Shown here: piece by piece, positions 46,501-53,219 of the stretch
Layout: every line of letters starts with the position of its first letter
Numbering within the stretch: the stretch's first letter is position 1
Source of the DNA: a virus
Length of the DNA stretch: 59,245 nucleotides
Virus record (IMG/VR): IMGVR_UViG_3300021093_000083
Location: 1-59,245 of that record
Reading direction: 5' to 3' (one strand)
Made by a program: the position numbers and the translations under genes
Notes under the pieces: model-generated
What the model was told of the DNA's origin: nothing
Databases searched by the model: none
Seen by the model: only the letters and a program-made list of their open reading frames with translations

Positions 46501-46515
46501 GCTATGGCAGGATAA
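34501..46515 (+). CDS. DUF4815-type virion structural protein, 4,004 aa
   Basis: The N-terminus (NLNVAPYNDDFSKDKNFHKV, LFRPGYPVQARELTTLQSIL, FKDGGMIIPGQLSYD) is the DUF4815 signature of large cyanophage tail and baseplate proteins. Residues 1-600 carry this core. The middle holds recycled modules: paired GSGIPSNT-type units (36530-36870, 38810-39010), a HGLRTGDILEY/YYVIKVDNNLIRLAT unit (37235-37520) and beta repeats (39760-40095). The C-terminal third includes a GFIKIDDEILAYQ unit and ends in a further beta-repeat pair and an acidic DDDYENFREYEY tail. It occupies the place of T4 genes 9-11, so a peripheral baseplate or fibre-attachment role is likely. AAGGA precedes the ATG at good spacing. 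No enzyme motif is seen. Confidence 0.85.
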   Translation: MSQNTNLNVAPYNDDFSKDKNFHKVLFRPGYPVQARELTTLQSILQNQIENIGQHFFKDGGMIIPGQLSYDLQCHAILVQSTFLGAAVESYRNQLDEIELYGIKSGVSAKVQFSISAKESTKKFITLYVKYIASGQDNVTRRFDDNEELYANVDITIGGRLVEAGSPILKLIPKKSRYVGSCAYINSGVYFIRGFFVDVAIQRVLLDQYSNEPSYKIGFDISESIITPEDDESLNDNAFGSSNYNAPGAHRFRLRCTLTKRLLDDPGDKNFLELLRLEEGRVLRLNKREPFSELERSIARRTYDTHGDYMTKPFGIMVKESLNDGLNNGVFEEGDTTAQGNAPGDDLYTVEISPGRAYVQGYEISTDAPTYLDLQKSREVEKLTNQILPFEQGDYFLVKNLRGLPFISNSGVLANHYQTIEFYDSFYEDTFAEGRNMVGMARCIGIDRLGNNQFKLYVGDVQLFTLIKLQTAIDTNNELRPLLRQGDEITGDSSKAKGILAYDPDENILRVYQVAGQFIKGERLRRDGSLIAFRDDAENYKRSQNVTVQGVYNYDFSDVKRLNGTYISADQQLVEEFYCDTFLSDSFAVPSDKIQFVKEQEVVTPRTITVNCVQAEVVTTKSPAARVTLQRETVLLASQDSKRYKPNSFVRNTQNYSVTKTITPSTGNVTKSCDFVAGSSTLAVVSGGLTGIEVGNKVTGNGISNGTFVIATSTVGGVNVVDLNQAVFSSGNNVSVTFRESKCTVNSATSLAVGQRLIGSGIPNNTFIRSISGTTVFLTDAPTSNASVTATFIVATKFAKIIQKKTERVNIAILEDENNTNKKGKKVKKPVFRFFTKLVLEYCNHLGQTLSVPESGSFNVSDILFNVPAMSNNITRNGSLTNKNFMIVKGPYGANQRIRADFDYQFFTENKTSDDISTRRDTIRLFAHGLRTGDILEYQFLSGKYVGTRASTNNGHNFLQSGTQYYVIKVDNNLIRLATNLTNANAKRAIDITEQTYQGSGASYHAFKKVNSPSFKTNVISHASFNMDDQVFGPDFRGEIVGRPNDTVKKIKVFNGVLRPGQTIKTIRDHDRVFLAAQLLSSAGSSTSSTTIKVTSVEDLFENDVTSISPTSPELIRIAKEQLKVTGADWSVLTTQSPGSSRTLNPWVQGEPVELNLANGTDKVEVSRLFYNPGYFNSVVTLTGGVYLPRTVFSRSAEASVPLLFKNFEAETYTSTTSGSSKKFQFVEILGESKVTQISDTAIARYASELKYFGGNTNLTKTGYGTQGKYTIEVNNPSGILYGMLVTDNTGAVPANTFVETVVGNTVTISNPLLITMGSSSSQIDLTFSSYFQKIIAKKVGFSTTGLTGNVGFTTPGTRINSISGLPLGSGNTESWARGETVVLRKVNTDSQGNKQAIFIFARIEDEAGDYDDYVGSTFLVLEDFYRPEGEFRYAKSAKQATFASGDTVISLTGVSDLDTGDYVIGSGIPSNTSIISIDTTANTITLSAATTSAQNGTILRFEDTHNNGYDYVDNAYNTARDLTFRSSYKLPPTAGQENVTDASWEIFRPIDADCFRLANTTSGGTPLGHINAVSVQYNNVEENKNNLTAFRAVNLTKKVTHRGPGTIPGQHNGQFVGTEIRRMDATAKVVTVTIDDNSLPPETEVEAVIEGQRITGEVTATGNRNGRCFVTFTGNKEFEVSDDDNNNLFNLKVKRGGTVIKEIPDCASYESSEVVVGTRTQFLKDLRPGDYIFKGNQAIQVKRLVASAANQGIITEIDIVEDGDGYDPRRWKNIADYRLGKCGQNGMPVNISLLQTDPGMGGSTNDTFGFFGGGTSKKKQGNAILIVGSDGKLNEIRITDKGEGYTCPPTLKVPPPRETDGIQAVALAYAKEDALKNTVEGNFRFIVEPNLTDKLGKERQSIAPRLPFGTYTKIFRFRPKFFGRENGDLFTELARSPIRNTYDETFSIRKTYDSAVEESEEFPGRKKVTLTAPTGSQFETFTTDNYMAVLVDKIGVSNEYPLLNLITSSEIDNRSPIITFTSDRTKLTVDRIPPGIGGNKTITVFYTSGSSDVFSDSFYLNDANSRSAYTDIDEDIFPGMIVTAEGGESVLNSGTTIKKVSSVTVSLYELEITGGTVKADGNLKFTPGQEYTLDGENSDGSCKVIALTNKVSGTSYIIVELVRDSSKPTTSMSLIDNSGTAQNITSVSEVEGQRFKITLNNLAKQTVNQKINATPNNVTDIRVQTTIALNNASKKLKTSEKMRCLIVNNTFKTQKEANKFGLVVNETSSFFGTRVEDDVISLGVPDACKLHAVYESRDNNPPIPPYVILVDSRDYEVGSLIKGKSSLAQGRVIEVSGNKVSFVYLTDNKFSYGEIITGISSVDGLKTDGKISTTKNPVSVWNGSKDITSNYVLDNGQKGQFYDIARIVRKPGQVVPSRQIMVIFDHFQISGAGEFTTSNSYLDVKYQDIQNFQNIKLRDVIDFRPYVSRATTNPGTLSLPYNVDKKSLDFRNRDFTTGSSIVMDIPKVGTNFRCSYDYYLSRIDRLFLDPNGQFIIKKGKSSQFPLSPDVVDNAMFLATIQLDPYGFNVLDDVETVVEEHRRFTFKDIGAIEKRLSRVEYYTSLSLLEIATKDMKVVDADGFDRFKNGFVVDDFTSHDVSDLNHPDYNCSLDFVRQEMRASHYTTNVALAFNANSSTHFKQDGDIITLPYQNVIYCQQEFASRLENVNPFAVIGWVGVVVLNPESDDWVDIKRAPNKITKREGNFSSVSKALKVNRRGFAPLQWGAWETQWTGTSTTTKIERETSFRNFRPGRGRPINEIKTIATTATQGRTGIRTRVVPKVDTVNLGDKVLSTTSIPFMRSRNITFIGTKLKPRQRIYIFFDGKDVTNQCTPKIIEVIKSANENKKSNNVPFIIGEDVVGRISGCKFKVVAPNSAFPDNPYIGLTSGSDFTKLPGSYSGNLGFLNIDVDSAAKKALGNYKGNIIVGEQLVGQRSRSTAVVRDRRFITDPNGMVRGTFFIPNPNKKGNLQFATGTRTFRLTSSSTNSLVPSDVETSAQANFSATGIVERRQRQILQIRNARVVRDTVTDRRTVITSTRTEKRQIGWYDPIAESFVVSLEGGMFITKVDVYFFSKDDKIPVSMQLRTMENGYPTTTILPQSEVILNPNQVKLSADASVPTTFEFENPIYLNENQEYCFVLLSTATTYRCHISRMGDLDYQGRGITAQPYNGVLFKSQNASTWTADQYEDMKFQLYRAKFDISQTGEVVFNNAPLTIFNEGVENLVPDPIQTFDQRKEMELFGGSVGQNPNNYTIGANVVEFIMSNDGQTLLSTGAKGTVHSYDNGIVDNEDLSPTSGKRKLTISDLTGNFQVGVLAGKVTRRITSSKGKCTIKLDASFTSTIFTVGSLIFGKTSKSLGILERTYIESGFQYLILKNVWHSGSQPYTQGELIEVRTDIINVGSNFEASIVNVTNYVGYPTPNGDFDTESSFGDSRTLYVISQPIYDPELKRIRVYHSNHAMHGSNNTVVLSGVISEVSPTQLTEDIIVTAGKDSQGNNISFDIKVSDARTFHKFVNGIPISSSNPGFIKIDDEILAYQSISDDGRTITIKSGGRGIQGTPTGEHDVEDDVLCYNFDGVPLTDINKTHTEIANPAIDYYEIKINGVAFDGIKGGGENVFSTQNVQFDALTPQVQYISVPGTSIEATLNTISASSISSPTQTSFVNTGDYLNVIINETNYFDNPRMIASKINELTKLGGAPSLNLKMTLSSQLDNLSPQIDLDRSSLICTQSIINTPREINAVTGLYQVGTGLYEDFAETQPTGDKNEAVYISKLTKLESPSQVLKVMLNAWRKPGTRIKCLYKVIPVGSKLEATAVGWSYFNAGRGAQADVDVDGDRVGRINVTNTGENYNSRVSITFFGGLSNSSTSRHAKAEAVVNDGKITSIRVTDPGRGYIATPSIYISPDPTEGGKPDKDIPDDDYENFREYEYTAEGLNFDRFQVKIIMQSDNQAAVPLIKEFRSIAMAG
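39760..40095 (+). repeat. beta-repeat pair in the 4,004-aa protein
   Basis: EIDIVEDGDGYDPRRWKNIADY and EIRITDKGEGYTCPPTLKVP flank a Gly-rich loop, matching the GSGY-type unit found in the giant protein and gp8. Confidence 0.6.
46080..46330 (+). repeat. C-terminal beta-repeat pair in the 4,004-aa protein
   Basis: RINVTNTGENYNSRVSITFFG and SIRVTDPGRGYIATPSIYIS are two GSGY-type repeats placed about 60 residues before the C-terminus, again the unit shared by three neighbouring baseplate genes. Confidence 0.65.
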
Positions 46516-46516
46516 T

Positions 46517-46744
46517 ATGGATAAAGTACCAGTAAAGGATGAGACTGGATTGTGTAGAGATCCGTACTCTAAAGCTATTATAAATACAAACGAACAAGCA
46601 TATGAGGATTATATGTCCTCATACGTTAAAAGAAAAGAGAATAGAAGACGAGTTGAACAACTTCAAGATGATGTTGATTCTTTGAAGTCTGATATTTCTG
46701 ATATTAAAAATCTGTTAACAAAATTTTTGGAGAACAAATCATGA
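46517..46744 (+). CDS. small coiled-coil protein, 75 aa
   Basis: ATG 46517 lies one base after the preceding stop, with AGGATA just upstream. A TTG at 46499 inside the previous gene would add six residues and is not preferred. The N-terminal part (VPVKDETGLCRDPYSKAIIN) is followed by a charged helix with heptad spacing (RRRVEQLQDDVDSLKSDISDIKNLLTKFL), a likely short coiled coil. Such proteins commonly sit between baseplate and fibre genes in cyanophages and may be trimeric adaptors or chaperones. That role is inference. The stop overlaps the next ATG (ATGA). Confidence 0.75.
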   Translation: MDKVPVKDETGLCRDPYSKAIINTNEQAYEDYMSSYVKRKENRRRVEQLQDDVDSLKSDISDIKNLLTKFLENKS

Positions 46745-46962
46745 CGGTTGAAAAATCTTCCCCCGAAGAACTTCTATCTCAATTTAGAGAAAGGTATTCT
46801 GCAATTCTTGCAGAAAGTGAACAAATGAAAAAGAAGCTTCAAGAAAATGAAGCTGTCGCTCTCAAACTTCTAGGAGCAATTGAAACACTAAGTTATCTAA
46901 ATGATGAACCAGTTGCAGAAGAAACTACTGAAGAAACCGTAGAAGAAACTACAGAAGAATAA
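46741..46962 (+). CDS. small acidic coiled-coil protein, 73 aa
   Basis: The gene starts in an ATGA overlap with the preceding gene. Residues 8-55 form a long amphipathic helix (ELLSQFRERYSAILAESEQM, KKKLQENEAVALKLLGAIE). The tail is a simple acidic repeat, EETTEETVEETTEE. The acidic tail resembles those of small phage assembly chaperones or scaffold-type proteins, but nothing specific is known to me. It is the last gene before a promoter-terminator-promoter cassette, so it closes the baseplate transcript. Confidence 0.75.
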   Translation: MTVEKSSPEELLSQFRERYSAILAESEQMKKKLQENEAVALKLLGAIETLSYLNDEPVAEETTEETVEETTEE

Positions 46963-46964
46963 TT

Positions 46965-46972
46965 TATAAATA
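46965..46972 (+). promoter_or_regulatory. late promoter candidate TATAAATA
   Basis: A perfect T4 late-promoter core, TATAAATA, starts two bases after the stop of the 73-aa gene. It lies upstream of a terminator, so RNA from it would meet the hairpin at 46988-47002 about 10 bases after initiation, which makes it a puzzling promoter for the fibre gene. Confidence 0.45.
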
Positions 46973-46987
46973 GATAATTCTCAAATG

Positions 46988-47011
46988 GGGGCAAAATGCC
47001 CCTATTTTTTT
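46988..47011 (+). terminator. Rho-independent terminator before the fibre genes
   Basis: GGGGCA (46988-46993) and TGCCCC (46997-47002) form a perfect 6-bp GC-rich stem with an AAA loop, followed by TATTTTTTT (47003-47011). This is the clearest terminator in the window and ends the baseplate transcript. Confidence 0.9.
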
Positions 47012-47012
47012 G

Positions 47013-47020
47013 CATAAATA
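47013..47020 (+). promoter_or_regulatory. late promoter candidate CATAAATA
   Basis: CATAAATA begins two bases after the terminator's T run and 38-45 bases before the fibre ATG at 47058. Its position between a terminator and a gene start makes it the best-supported late promoter in the window. Confidence 0.65.
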
Positions 47021-47057
47021 GAGAAGAAAGAGACCTTATAACTAGAGTTATCTAATA

Positions 47058-50000
47058 ATGGCTAATAGGATTCAATTACGAAGGGGTACATCTACTGAAT
47101 GGATTCAATTTAATCCAGTTTTAGCAGAAGCTGAATTTGGTGTTGAAATTGATACAGGAAGATTTAAGATTGGAGATGGCGCAACTCCATGGCAAACCTT
47201 AAAATACGAAAGACCTCTAGAAAGCACAGACGCAACTCCAAATACATTAATCCTAAGAGATAGTAACTCTAGTGTTAAGGTAAAAAATATCACACTATCT
47301 TTAGGTGGTAAATTATTTGGTACTGCAGTTACAGCAGATAAGTTTACTACTGCTAGACTTATTGGTGCTGCATCCAGTTCTGACTTAACTGGATCTGCAT
47401 CTTTTGATGGAAGTTCCAACGTAGATATTAATTTTCAATTAAAGACAATTTTTACTGGAGACACTGGACTTTCATATACTAAATTCAACGTTGATAATAA
47501 GGGAAGAATAACTTCTGCACAGAATCCAACAACTTTATCTGGATATGGCATTATTGATGCACAACCTTTAAATGGAATTTTAACTTCTGTTTCTGGTATT
47601 GGTACTGGACTAGGATTTTTAACTAAAGTAGAAACTAGTACATCAAACACTTCAAACACTATAGTAAGAAGTTTAGAAGTTTCAAGTGGACAACTTACAC
47701 TAACAAATGCTTCTGGTATTGCTGGCAATCCCATATTTGGATTAGCGAATACTACTGTAACATCTGGTTCATATAACACTGAAAGTTTAACTTCTGTAGC
47801 TGGAAGTGCAACAGTAAATACAGTCAAGTTTACTGTTGATCAATTTGGAAGATTTACATCAGCAACGACAATTCCTATTGCAACTGCATCAGAAACACAA
47901 AAAGGTCTTGCTTCTTTCAATTCTGAAGATTTCGATGTTTCTACATCAGGTTTAGTTACTATTGCTTCTCAAGGTGTAGATAATGATCAGTTACAAAATC
48001 CAAAAATTATTATAGGTACAACTGACTATGTTCTTGGTACAACTTCTACTGGTTTCACTACTATTAGTGACCTTACAGTTGATACTGACACTTTACATGT
48101 AGATAAAATAAACCATAGACTTGGTATTGGTACTACTGCGCCAGGTAATTTTAAAGTTGATATTTCAGGCACTGGTAGAATCAGTGGTGTATTATCATCA
48201 ACTCAAGCTGGTCAAAGGCCAATCTTCTCTTCATTTGGTGTTACAAGCACTTCTGAATCTGGATCTGCGCCGTTCTCGGTCGTTAGTACTAGAAAGGTAA
48301 CAAACTTAAACGTTGACTTCCTTGATGATCTAACATCTTTAGATTTTCTAAGAAGAACAGATGATTTTAATAATGCAAACAACGAAGGTAATCAATATAT
48401 TGCAACTAACTTCTGGATTGATGCAACTAATGTAACTGTTCAAGATCCTATTATAGACATTGGTGGCGGTGCAAAAGGAGTTGCTTTAACCACAAATGAT
48501 AACAAGGATAGAGGTTTAACTTTTCAATATTATAGTAGTGGATCATCTAGAAGAGCCTTCATTGGATGGGATAATTCCAGTGGAGGTTTTGCTTTAGCTA
48601 GAGATGTCACTGTAACTGGAGAAATAGTACAGGGTGCATCCACATATGCAGAATTGAACCTTGGTGCAGCAACACTCAGAAATGGATCTTTAACCATTAA
48701 GACTGGTGGAACAAACGCAGGAACTTTGGCGGCTAGTGCGGAAATAACTACATTTACTGTAGAACATGGAACAGGAAATACTTCTATTTCTGGAACTCTA
48801 GGTGTTACTGGAAACGTAAACATCAACACTAACAAATTTAATATTGTTGCTTCTTCAGGTAATACTTCTATTGCTGGAACGTTAATAGTAACAGACAACG
48901 TAACTCTAAACAAAAATGTAACTGTTGTCGGTTCGGATACTGCTGCAACAGAATTTTTTAAAATTCAAAATGGATCTGCAGTTGATAAATTTGTTGTAGA
49001 TTCTTCTTCAGGTAATACTTCTATTTCTGGTACTCTAGGTGTAACTGGAAATGTTTCAGTCAATACAAATAAATTCAATATTATTGCTTCCTCAGGTAAT
49101 ACTTCTACCGCAGGTACTTTAGGTGTTACTGGTGCAACTACTTTATCATCAACTCTTGGTGTTGCTGGAGATGTTTCGGTCAATACAAATAAATTCAATA
49201 TTGTTGCTTCTTCAGGTAATACTTCAATTGCAGGAACTCTTGGTGTAACTGACGCAACTACTTTATCATCAACTCTCGGTGTTACTGGAAACACAACTTT
49301 AACTGGATCATTAACTTCTAATGGAAATGTAACTCTAGGAGATGCATCTACGGATACTCTTACAGTTAATGCAACTTCTACTTTTAATGCTCCTGTAACT
49401 CTTGCATCAAGTCAAAATCTAACAGTAGGTGGAAATCTAACTGTAACTGGAGATGTTACTATTAATGGAACTACAACTACTGTAAATTCTACTACAATTA
49501 CTGTAGATGATAAAAATATTGAATTGGGATCAATTGCATCTCCAACAGATATTACAGCTGATGGTGGAGGAATTACACTCAAGGGATTAACTGATAAGAC
49601 AATTAATTGGGTAAATTCAACACAAGCATGGACTTTATCAGAGAATCTTAATCTTGCAAGTGGAAAAGAATATAGAATCAATGGAACTGCGGTAATTGAC
49701 TCTAATAGAAATATTTTGAATATTGTCAATCATACAATGAGTGGCAATATTACAGTAAACACAAATAAATTTACTGTAAATGGATCTTCTGGTAATACTT
49801 CTATTGCCGGAACTCTAGATGTAACTAGCAATGTATTCATAAACACCGATAAGTTTATGGTTACTGCAGGTTCAGGTAATACTTCTATTGCAGGAACTCT
49901 TAGTGTCACTAATTTAGCAACGTTTAGTAGTGGGGTAACAATTGCAGGATCTACTACTGCTGCAACAGAGCAATTTAGAATTACTGATGGTGCTGCTACT

Positions 50001-53000
50001 CCATCAACCAAGTTTTTAGTAGATTCATCATCAGGTAATACTACGATTGAAGGTACTTTGGGTGTTACTGGAAACGTAAATATTAATACTAACAAATTCC
50101 AGATTGTTGCATCTTCTGGCAATACTTCTATCCTAGGTACTCTATCTGTAACAGACAATGTAACTCTAAACAAAAATGTAACTATTGTAGGATCAGATAC
50201 TGCTGCGACTGAATTCTTTAAGATCCAAACTGGATCCGCAGTTGATAAGTTTGTTGTAGATTCTTTCTCTGGTAATACAACAATTTCTGGTACTCTAGGT
50301 GTAACTGGAAACTCAACATTAAGTGGTACATTAGGAGTAACTGCAGCAACAACTTTATCTTCAACTTTAGTTGTAACTGATAACTCAACATTTAATAAGA
50401 ATGTAACAATCGTTGGATCTGATAGTGCTTCTGCTGAATTCTTTAAGATTCAAAATGGATCTGCAGTTGATAAGTTTGTTGTAGATTCTTCTTCAGGTAA
50501 TACAACTATCGCGGGCACTTTAGGTGTTACTGGAAACGTAAATATCAACACTAACAAGTTTAATATAGTCGCTTCTTCAGGTAATACTTCTATTGCAGGA
50601 ACTCTTGGAGTTACTGGGGATCTTGCAATCGCTACAAACAAGTTTAATGTTGCAGCTGCAACTGGTAATACTTCCATTGCAGGCACTTTAGGTGTTACTA
50701 ATCTAGCAACATTTAACAATGGAGTCGTTGTTGCAGGATCTTCATCTTCTGCAACGGAATACTTCAGAGTTACCGATGGAACTTCTACTAAATTTGAAAT
50801 TGATAGTGCAACTGGCAACACAATTATTTCTGGAACTCTTGGTGTTACTGGTGCAACAACTCTATCATCAACTCTTGGAGTTACAAGTAATTTTGCAGTT
50901 AACACTAATAAATTTACTGTTAATGCAACAACAGGTGATACTTTAGTTGCTGGCACATTAGGAGTAACTGGTGTCACCACACTTTCTAGCACATTAGGAG
51001 TTACTAGTAATACTTCTATTGGCGGAACTCTTAGTGTTACTAATTTAGCAACGTTTAATAATGGTGTAACGATTGCTGGTAGTACTCAATCAGGAGCAGA
51101 ATTCTTTAGAATTACTGATGGTGCATCAACTCCTGTAACTAAATTCGTGGTTGATTCTACAACAGGTAATACTTTAGTTGCTGGCACATTAGGAGTAACT
51201 GGTGCAACAACTCTATCATCAACTCTTGGTGTCACTGGTGCAACTACACTGACTGGTCTTTTAAATGCTAATGGTGGTATTGCAGTTGATACAAGCGCAT
51301 TTACAGTTGCTGGAGATGGAACTGGTAATACTGCAATTGCAGGAACTCTTGCAGTAACTGGTAACACAACTCTTACAGGAGACCTTGCAGTTAATGGTGC
51401 AGACATTACTACAACTGCAACTGGAACAGCCACACTCTTTAATACTAATGCAACAACATTGAATATTGGTGGTGTAGCAACAACTGTTTCTATTGGTGCT
51501 CCGACTGGAACAACCACAATCAATAATGCAAACACAACTATTACTGGAGACCTTGCAGTTAATGGTGGAGATGTTACTTCAAGTTCAACTACATTTAACT
51601 TACTGAACTCAACAGTAACTACTTTAAACATAGGTGGTGCAGCTGGAACTATTGTTATTGGATCTGGTACATCAACTGCAACTTTCAATAATAACCTTAC
51701 TGTTAGTGGCAACTTAACCGTAAACGGCACAACAACTACTATCAATTCAACAACTCTTAATGTTGACGACAAGAATATTGAGTTAGGTGCTGTTACAACA
51801 CCAACTGATACTACAGCCGATGGCGGTGGTATCACATTGCTTGGTACAACTAATAAGACTTTCAACTGGATAAATGCTACTGCATCTTGGACATCATCTG
51901 AAAACCTAGAACTTGCATCTGGTAAGGTATTTAGAATTAATGGAGCTTCTGTTTTAAGTGCAACTACTCTTGGATCAGGTGTAACTGCATCTTCACTAAC
52001 TTCCGTTGGAACTCTTACTGGATTAACAGTAAGTGGAAACACTGCTATTAATAATATTACAGTTGCAAGCGGAACTTCAACTATTGCAACTACATCTACT
52101 AATGATCTGACATTAACTCCTGGAGGTAAGACTGTAACAAGTAAGAATTTTGATGTTAATGCAACCTTAACAGTAGTTGGTCAACTCAATGCTGATAACT
52201 TGAGACTTGATGGTAACGTACTGAGTTCAACTAATACTAACGGAAATATTACATTAACTCCAAATGGCGCTGGTATAGTAGAAACTCTTGCTGATGTGAA
52301 CTTTGGTTCAATCGGAGATTTATCAACTCTTACTGTTATTGGACAATTCAATGCTGATAATATTAGAGTTGATGGTAATATAATCAGTTCTACCAATGCA
52401 AATGGAAATATTACATTAACTCCAAATGGAACTGGCGTGGTTGAAACCACAAATAATGTTAACTTTGGTACTTTAGGTGACCAGTCAACCCTAACTGTAA
52501 TTGGACAACTTAATGCTGATAACTTAAGAGTTGATGGCAATACCATTAGTTCCACTAATACTAATGGATCAATAACAGTAACTTCAAATGGAACTGGAAC
52601 TGTTGTTCTTGGTAATGTAACTGGTGGTACTGCAATTACATATGATAGTACGGTTGCATATAATGATGCAGCATCACCTTCAAATGCACCTATAATTATT
52701 CATAAGGATGTTGCAGCAAGAGGAAAATTTGTAATTGATGGTGATGTATTAGTTAAAGGTGCTTTTGTTCAAAGTGGAGGCGGTATAACTGACGCAGGAA
52801 CAACTGCAACTGTTATTGAATTTAATGGTGGTGCTGCAATTAATGGTAGAGAAACTGTAGTAACTAGCACTGGAATTGGAAATAGTTATAATCTTGATGC
52901 AACAAGAGCATCTGAAGGTGGTACTTACAACCCATCATTCGGAGTTAAGTATACAGTTGTAGCACAAAGAAACTCTGATAACAAGAGAATGATGTTTGAG

Positions 53001-53219
53001 ATGATGTCGTATTGGGATGGCACAGTCGAATATTATACAAGTTCTGGTGAAATACACTCAACAATGTATGCATTAATGGATCCATACAATCTTGGTTATA
53101 CTTTTGATACTGTATGGGTAAATACAGGAATTTATGGTATGAGAGCTACATTACGAATTAGTAATGTTCCTAACGGAGAAGTAGTTACCGTTAGAATCGC
53201 TAAACTTATGTTAATCTAA
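47058..53219 (+). CDS. repeat-rich long tail fibre protein, 2,053 aa
   Basis: The N-terminus (RIQLRRGTSTEWIQFNPVLA, EFGVEIDTGRFKIGDGATPW) is the small beta domain found at the start of many phage fibres and of the Bordetella phage Mtd protein, probably the baseplate-attachment end. Residues about 75-570 hold fibre-type segments (KFTVDQFGRFTSA, SFNSEDFDVSTSGLVTIASQ). Residues about 571-1440 carry roughly 17 repeats around a GNTSIAGTLGVTG core. Two copies of a DDKNIELG cassette and three QLNADNLRLDG units follow. The C-terminal 140 residues are unique and folded (DPYNLGYTFDTVWVNTGIYG), likely the distal tip. No clear Shine-Dalgarno sequence is seen. No intramolecular chaperone domain is recognised at the end. 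Confidence 0.85.
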   Translation: MANRIQLRRGTSTEWIQFNPVLAEAEFGVEIDTGRFKIGDGATPWQTLKYERPLESTDATPNTLILRDSNSSVKVKNITLSLGGKLFGTAVTADKFTTARLIGAASSSDLTGSASFDGSSNVDINFQLKTIFTGDTGLSYTKFNVDNKGRITSAQNPTTLSGYGIIDAQPLNGILTSVSGIGTGLGFLTKVETSTSNTSNTIVRSLEVSSGQLTLTNASGIAGNPIFGLANTTVTSGSYNTESLTSVAGSATVNTVKFTVDQFGRFTSATTIPIATASETQKGLASFNSEDFDVSTSGLVTIASQGVDNDQLQNPKIIIGTTDYVLGTTSTGFTTISDLTVDTDTLHVDKINHRLGIGTTAPGNFKVDISGTGRISGVLSSTQAGQRPIFSSFGVTSTSESGSAPFSVVSTRKVTNLNVDFLDDLTSLDFLRRTDDFNNANNEGNQYIATNFWIDATNVTVQDPIIDIGGGAKGVALTTNDNKDRGLTFQYYSSGSSRRAFIGWDNSSGGFALARDVTVTGEIVQGASTYAELNLGAATLRNGSLTIKTGGTNAGTLAASAEITTFTVEHGTGNTSISGTLGVTGNVNINTNKFNIVASSGNTSIAGTLIVTDNVTLNKNVTVVGSDTAATEFFKIQNGSAVDKFVVDSSSGNTSISGTLGVTGNVSVNTNKFNIIASSGNTSTAGTLGVTGATTLSSTLGVAGDVSVNTNKFNIVASSGNTSIAGTLGVTDATTLSSTLGVTGNTTLTGSLTSNGNVTLGDASTDTLTVNATSTFNAPVTLASSQNLTVGGNLTVTGDVTINGTTTTVNSTTITVDDKNIELGSIASPTDITADGGGITLKGLTDKTINWVNSTQAWTLSENLNLASGKEYRINGTAVIDSNRNILNIVNHTMSGNITVNTNKFTVNGSSGNTSIAGTLDVTSNVFINTDKFMVTAGSGNTSIAGTLSVTNLATFSSGVTIAGSTTAATEQFRITDGAATPSTKFLVDSSSGNTTIEGTLGVTGNVNINTNKFQIVASSGNTSILGTLSVTDNVTLNKNVTIVGSDTAATEFFKIQTGSAVDKFVVDSFSGNTTISGTLGVTGNSTLSGTLGVTAATTLSSTLVVTDNSTFNKNVTIVGSDSASAEFFKIQNGSAVDKFVVDSSSGNTTIAGTLGVTGNVNINTNKFNIVASSGNTSIAGTLGVTGDLAIATNKFNVAAATGNTSIAGTLGVTNLATFNNGVVVAGSSSSATEYFRVTDGTSTKFEIDSATGNTIISGTLGVTGATTLSSTLGVTSNFAVNTNKFTVNATTGDTLVAGTLGVTGVTTLSSTLGVTSNTSIGGTLSVTNLATFNNGVTIAGSTQSGAEFFRITDGASTPVTKFVVDSTTGNTLVAGTLGVTGATTLSSTLGVTGATTLTGLLNANGGIAVDTSAFTVAGDGTGNTAIAGTLAVTGNTTLTGDLAVNGADITTTATGTATLFNTNATTLNIGGVATTVSIGAPTGTTTINNANTTITGDLAVNGGDVTSSSTTFNLLNSTVTTLNIGGAAGTIVIGSGTSTATFNNNLTVSGNLTVNGTTTTINSTTLNVDDKNIELGAVTTPTDTTADGGGITLLGTTNKTFNWINATASWTSSENLELASGKVFRINGASVLSATTLGSGVTASSLTSVGTLTGLTVSGNTAINNITVASGTSTIATTSTNDLTLTPGGKTVTSKNFDVNATLTVVGQLNADNLRLDGNVLSSTNTNGNITLTPNGAGIVETLADVNFGSIGDLSTLTVIGQFNADNIRVDGNIISSTNANGNITLTPNGTGVVETTNNVNFGTLGDQSTLTVIGQLNADNLRVDGNTISSTNTNGSITVTSNGTGTVVLGNVTGGTAITYDSTVAYNDAASPSNAPIIIHKDVAARGKFVIDGDVLVKGAFVQSGGGITDAGTTATVIEFNGGAAINGRETVVTSTGIGNSYNLDATRASEGGTYNPSFGVKYTVVAQRNSDNKRMMFEMMSYWDGTVEYYTSSGEIHSTMYALMDPYNLGYTFDTVWVNTGIYGMRATLRISNVPNGEVVTVRIAKLMLI
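48770..51370 (+). repeat. tandem fibre-shaft repeats
   Basis: About 17 copies of a unit with the core SSGNTSIAGTLGVTGNV, often followed by NINTNKFNIVA. Longer units insert VTIVGSDTAATEFFKIQNGS and AVDKFVVDSSSG. DNA copies are similar but not identical, with many synonymous differences, so this is an old array rather than a fresh expansion. Such repeats form extended beta-helical shafts and are prone to copy-number change by recombination. Confidence 0.85.
49420..49710 (+). repeat. DDKNIELG cassette, copy 1
   Basis: A segment with VNSTTITVDDKNIELGS, TADGGGITLKG, a W-x(6)-W stretch and ASGKEYRINGTAV. A second copy lies at 51690-52035 in the same gene and a third at 54590-54930 in the next fibre gene. 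It is likely a shaft or knob module. Confidence 0.8.
51690..52035 (+). repeat. DDKNIELG cassette, copy 2
   Basis: This copy reads INSTTLNVDDKNIELGA, TADGGGITLLG and ASGKVFRINGASV, and continues with TTLGSGVTASSLTSVG, TLTGLTVSG. That extension is also present in the 950-aa fibre copy but not in copy 1. Confidence 0.8.
52150..52620 (+). repeat. three QLNADN repeats
   Basis: Three tandem units of about 53 residues: VIGQ(L/F)NADN(L/I)R(L/V)DGN, SSTN(T/A)NG, T(L/V)T(P/S)NG(A/T)G, NVNFG(S/T). They lie just before the unique C-terminal tip of the fibre. Confidence 0.8.

Noticed and set aside
50450-52042. Long minus-strand frames (180 and 318 residues) within the fibre gene
   Set aside because: The repeated fibre codons read backwards give Val/Pro-rich frames without real protein character; shadows of the repeat array.
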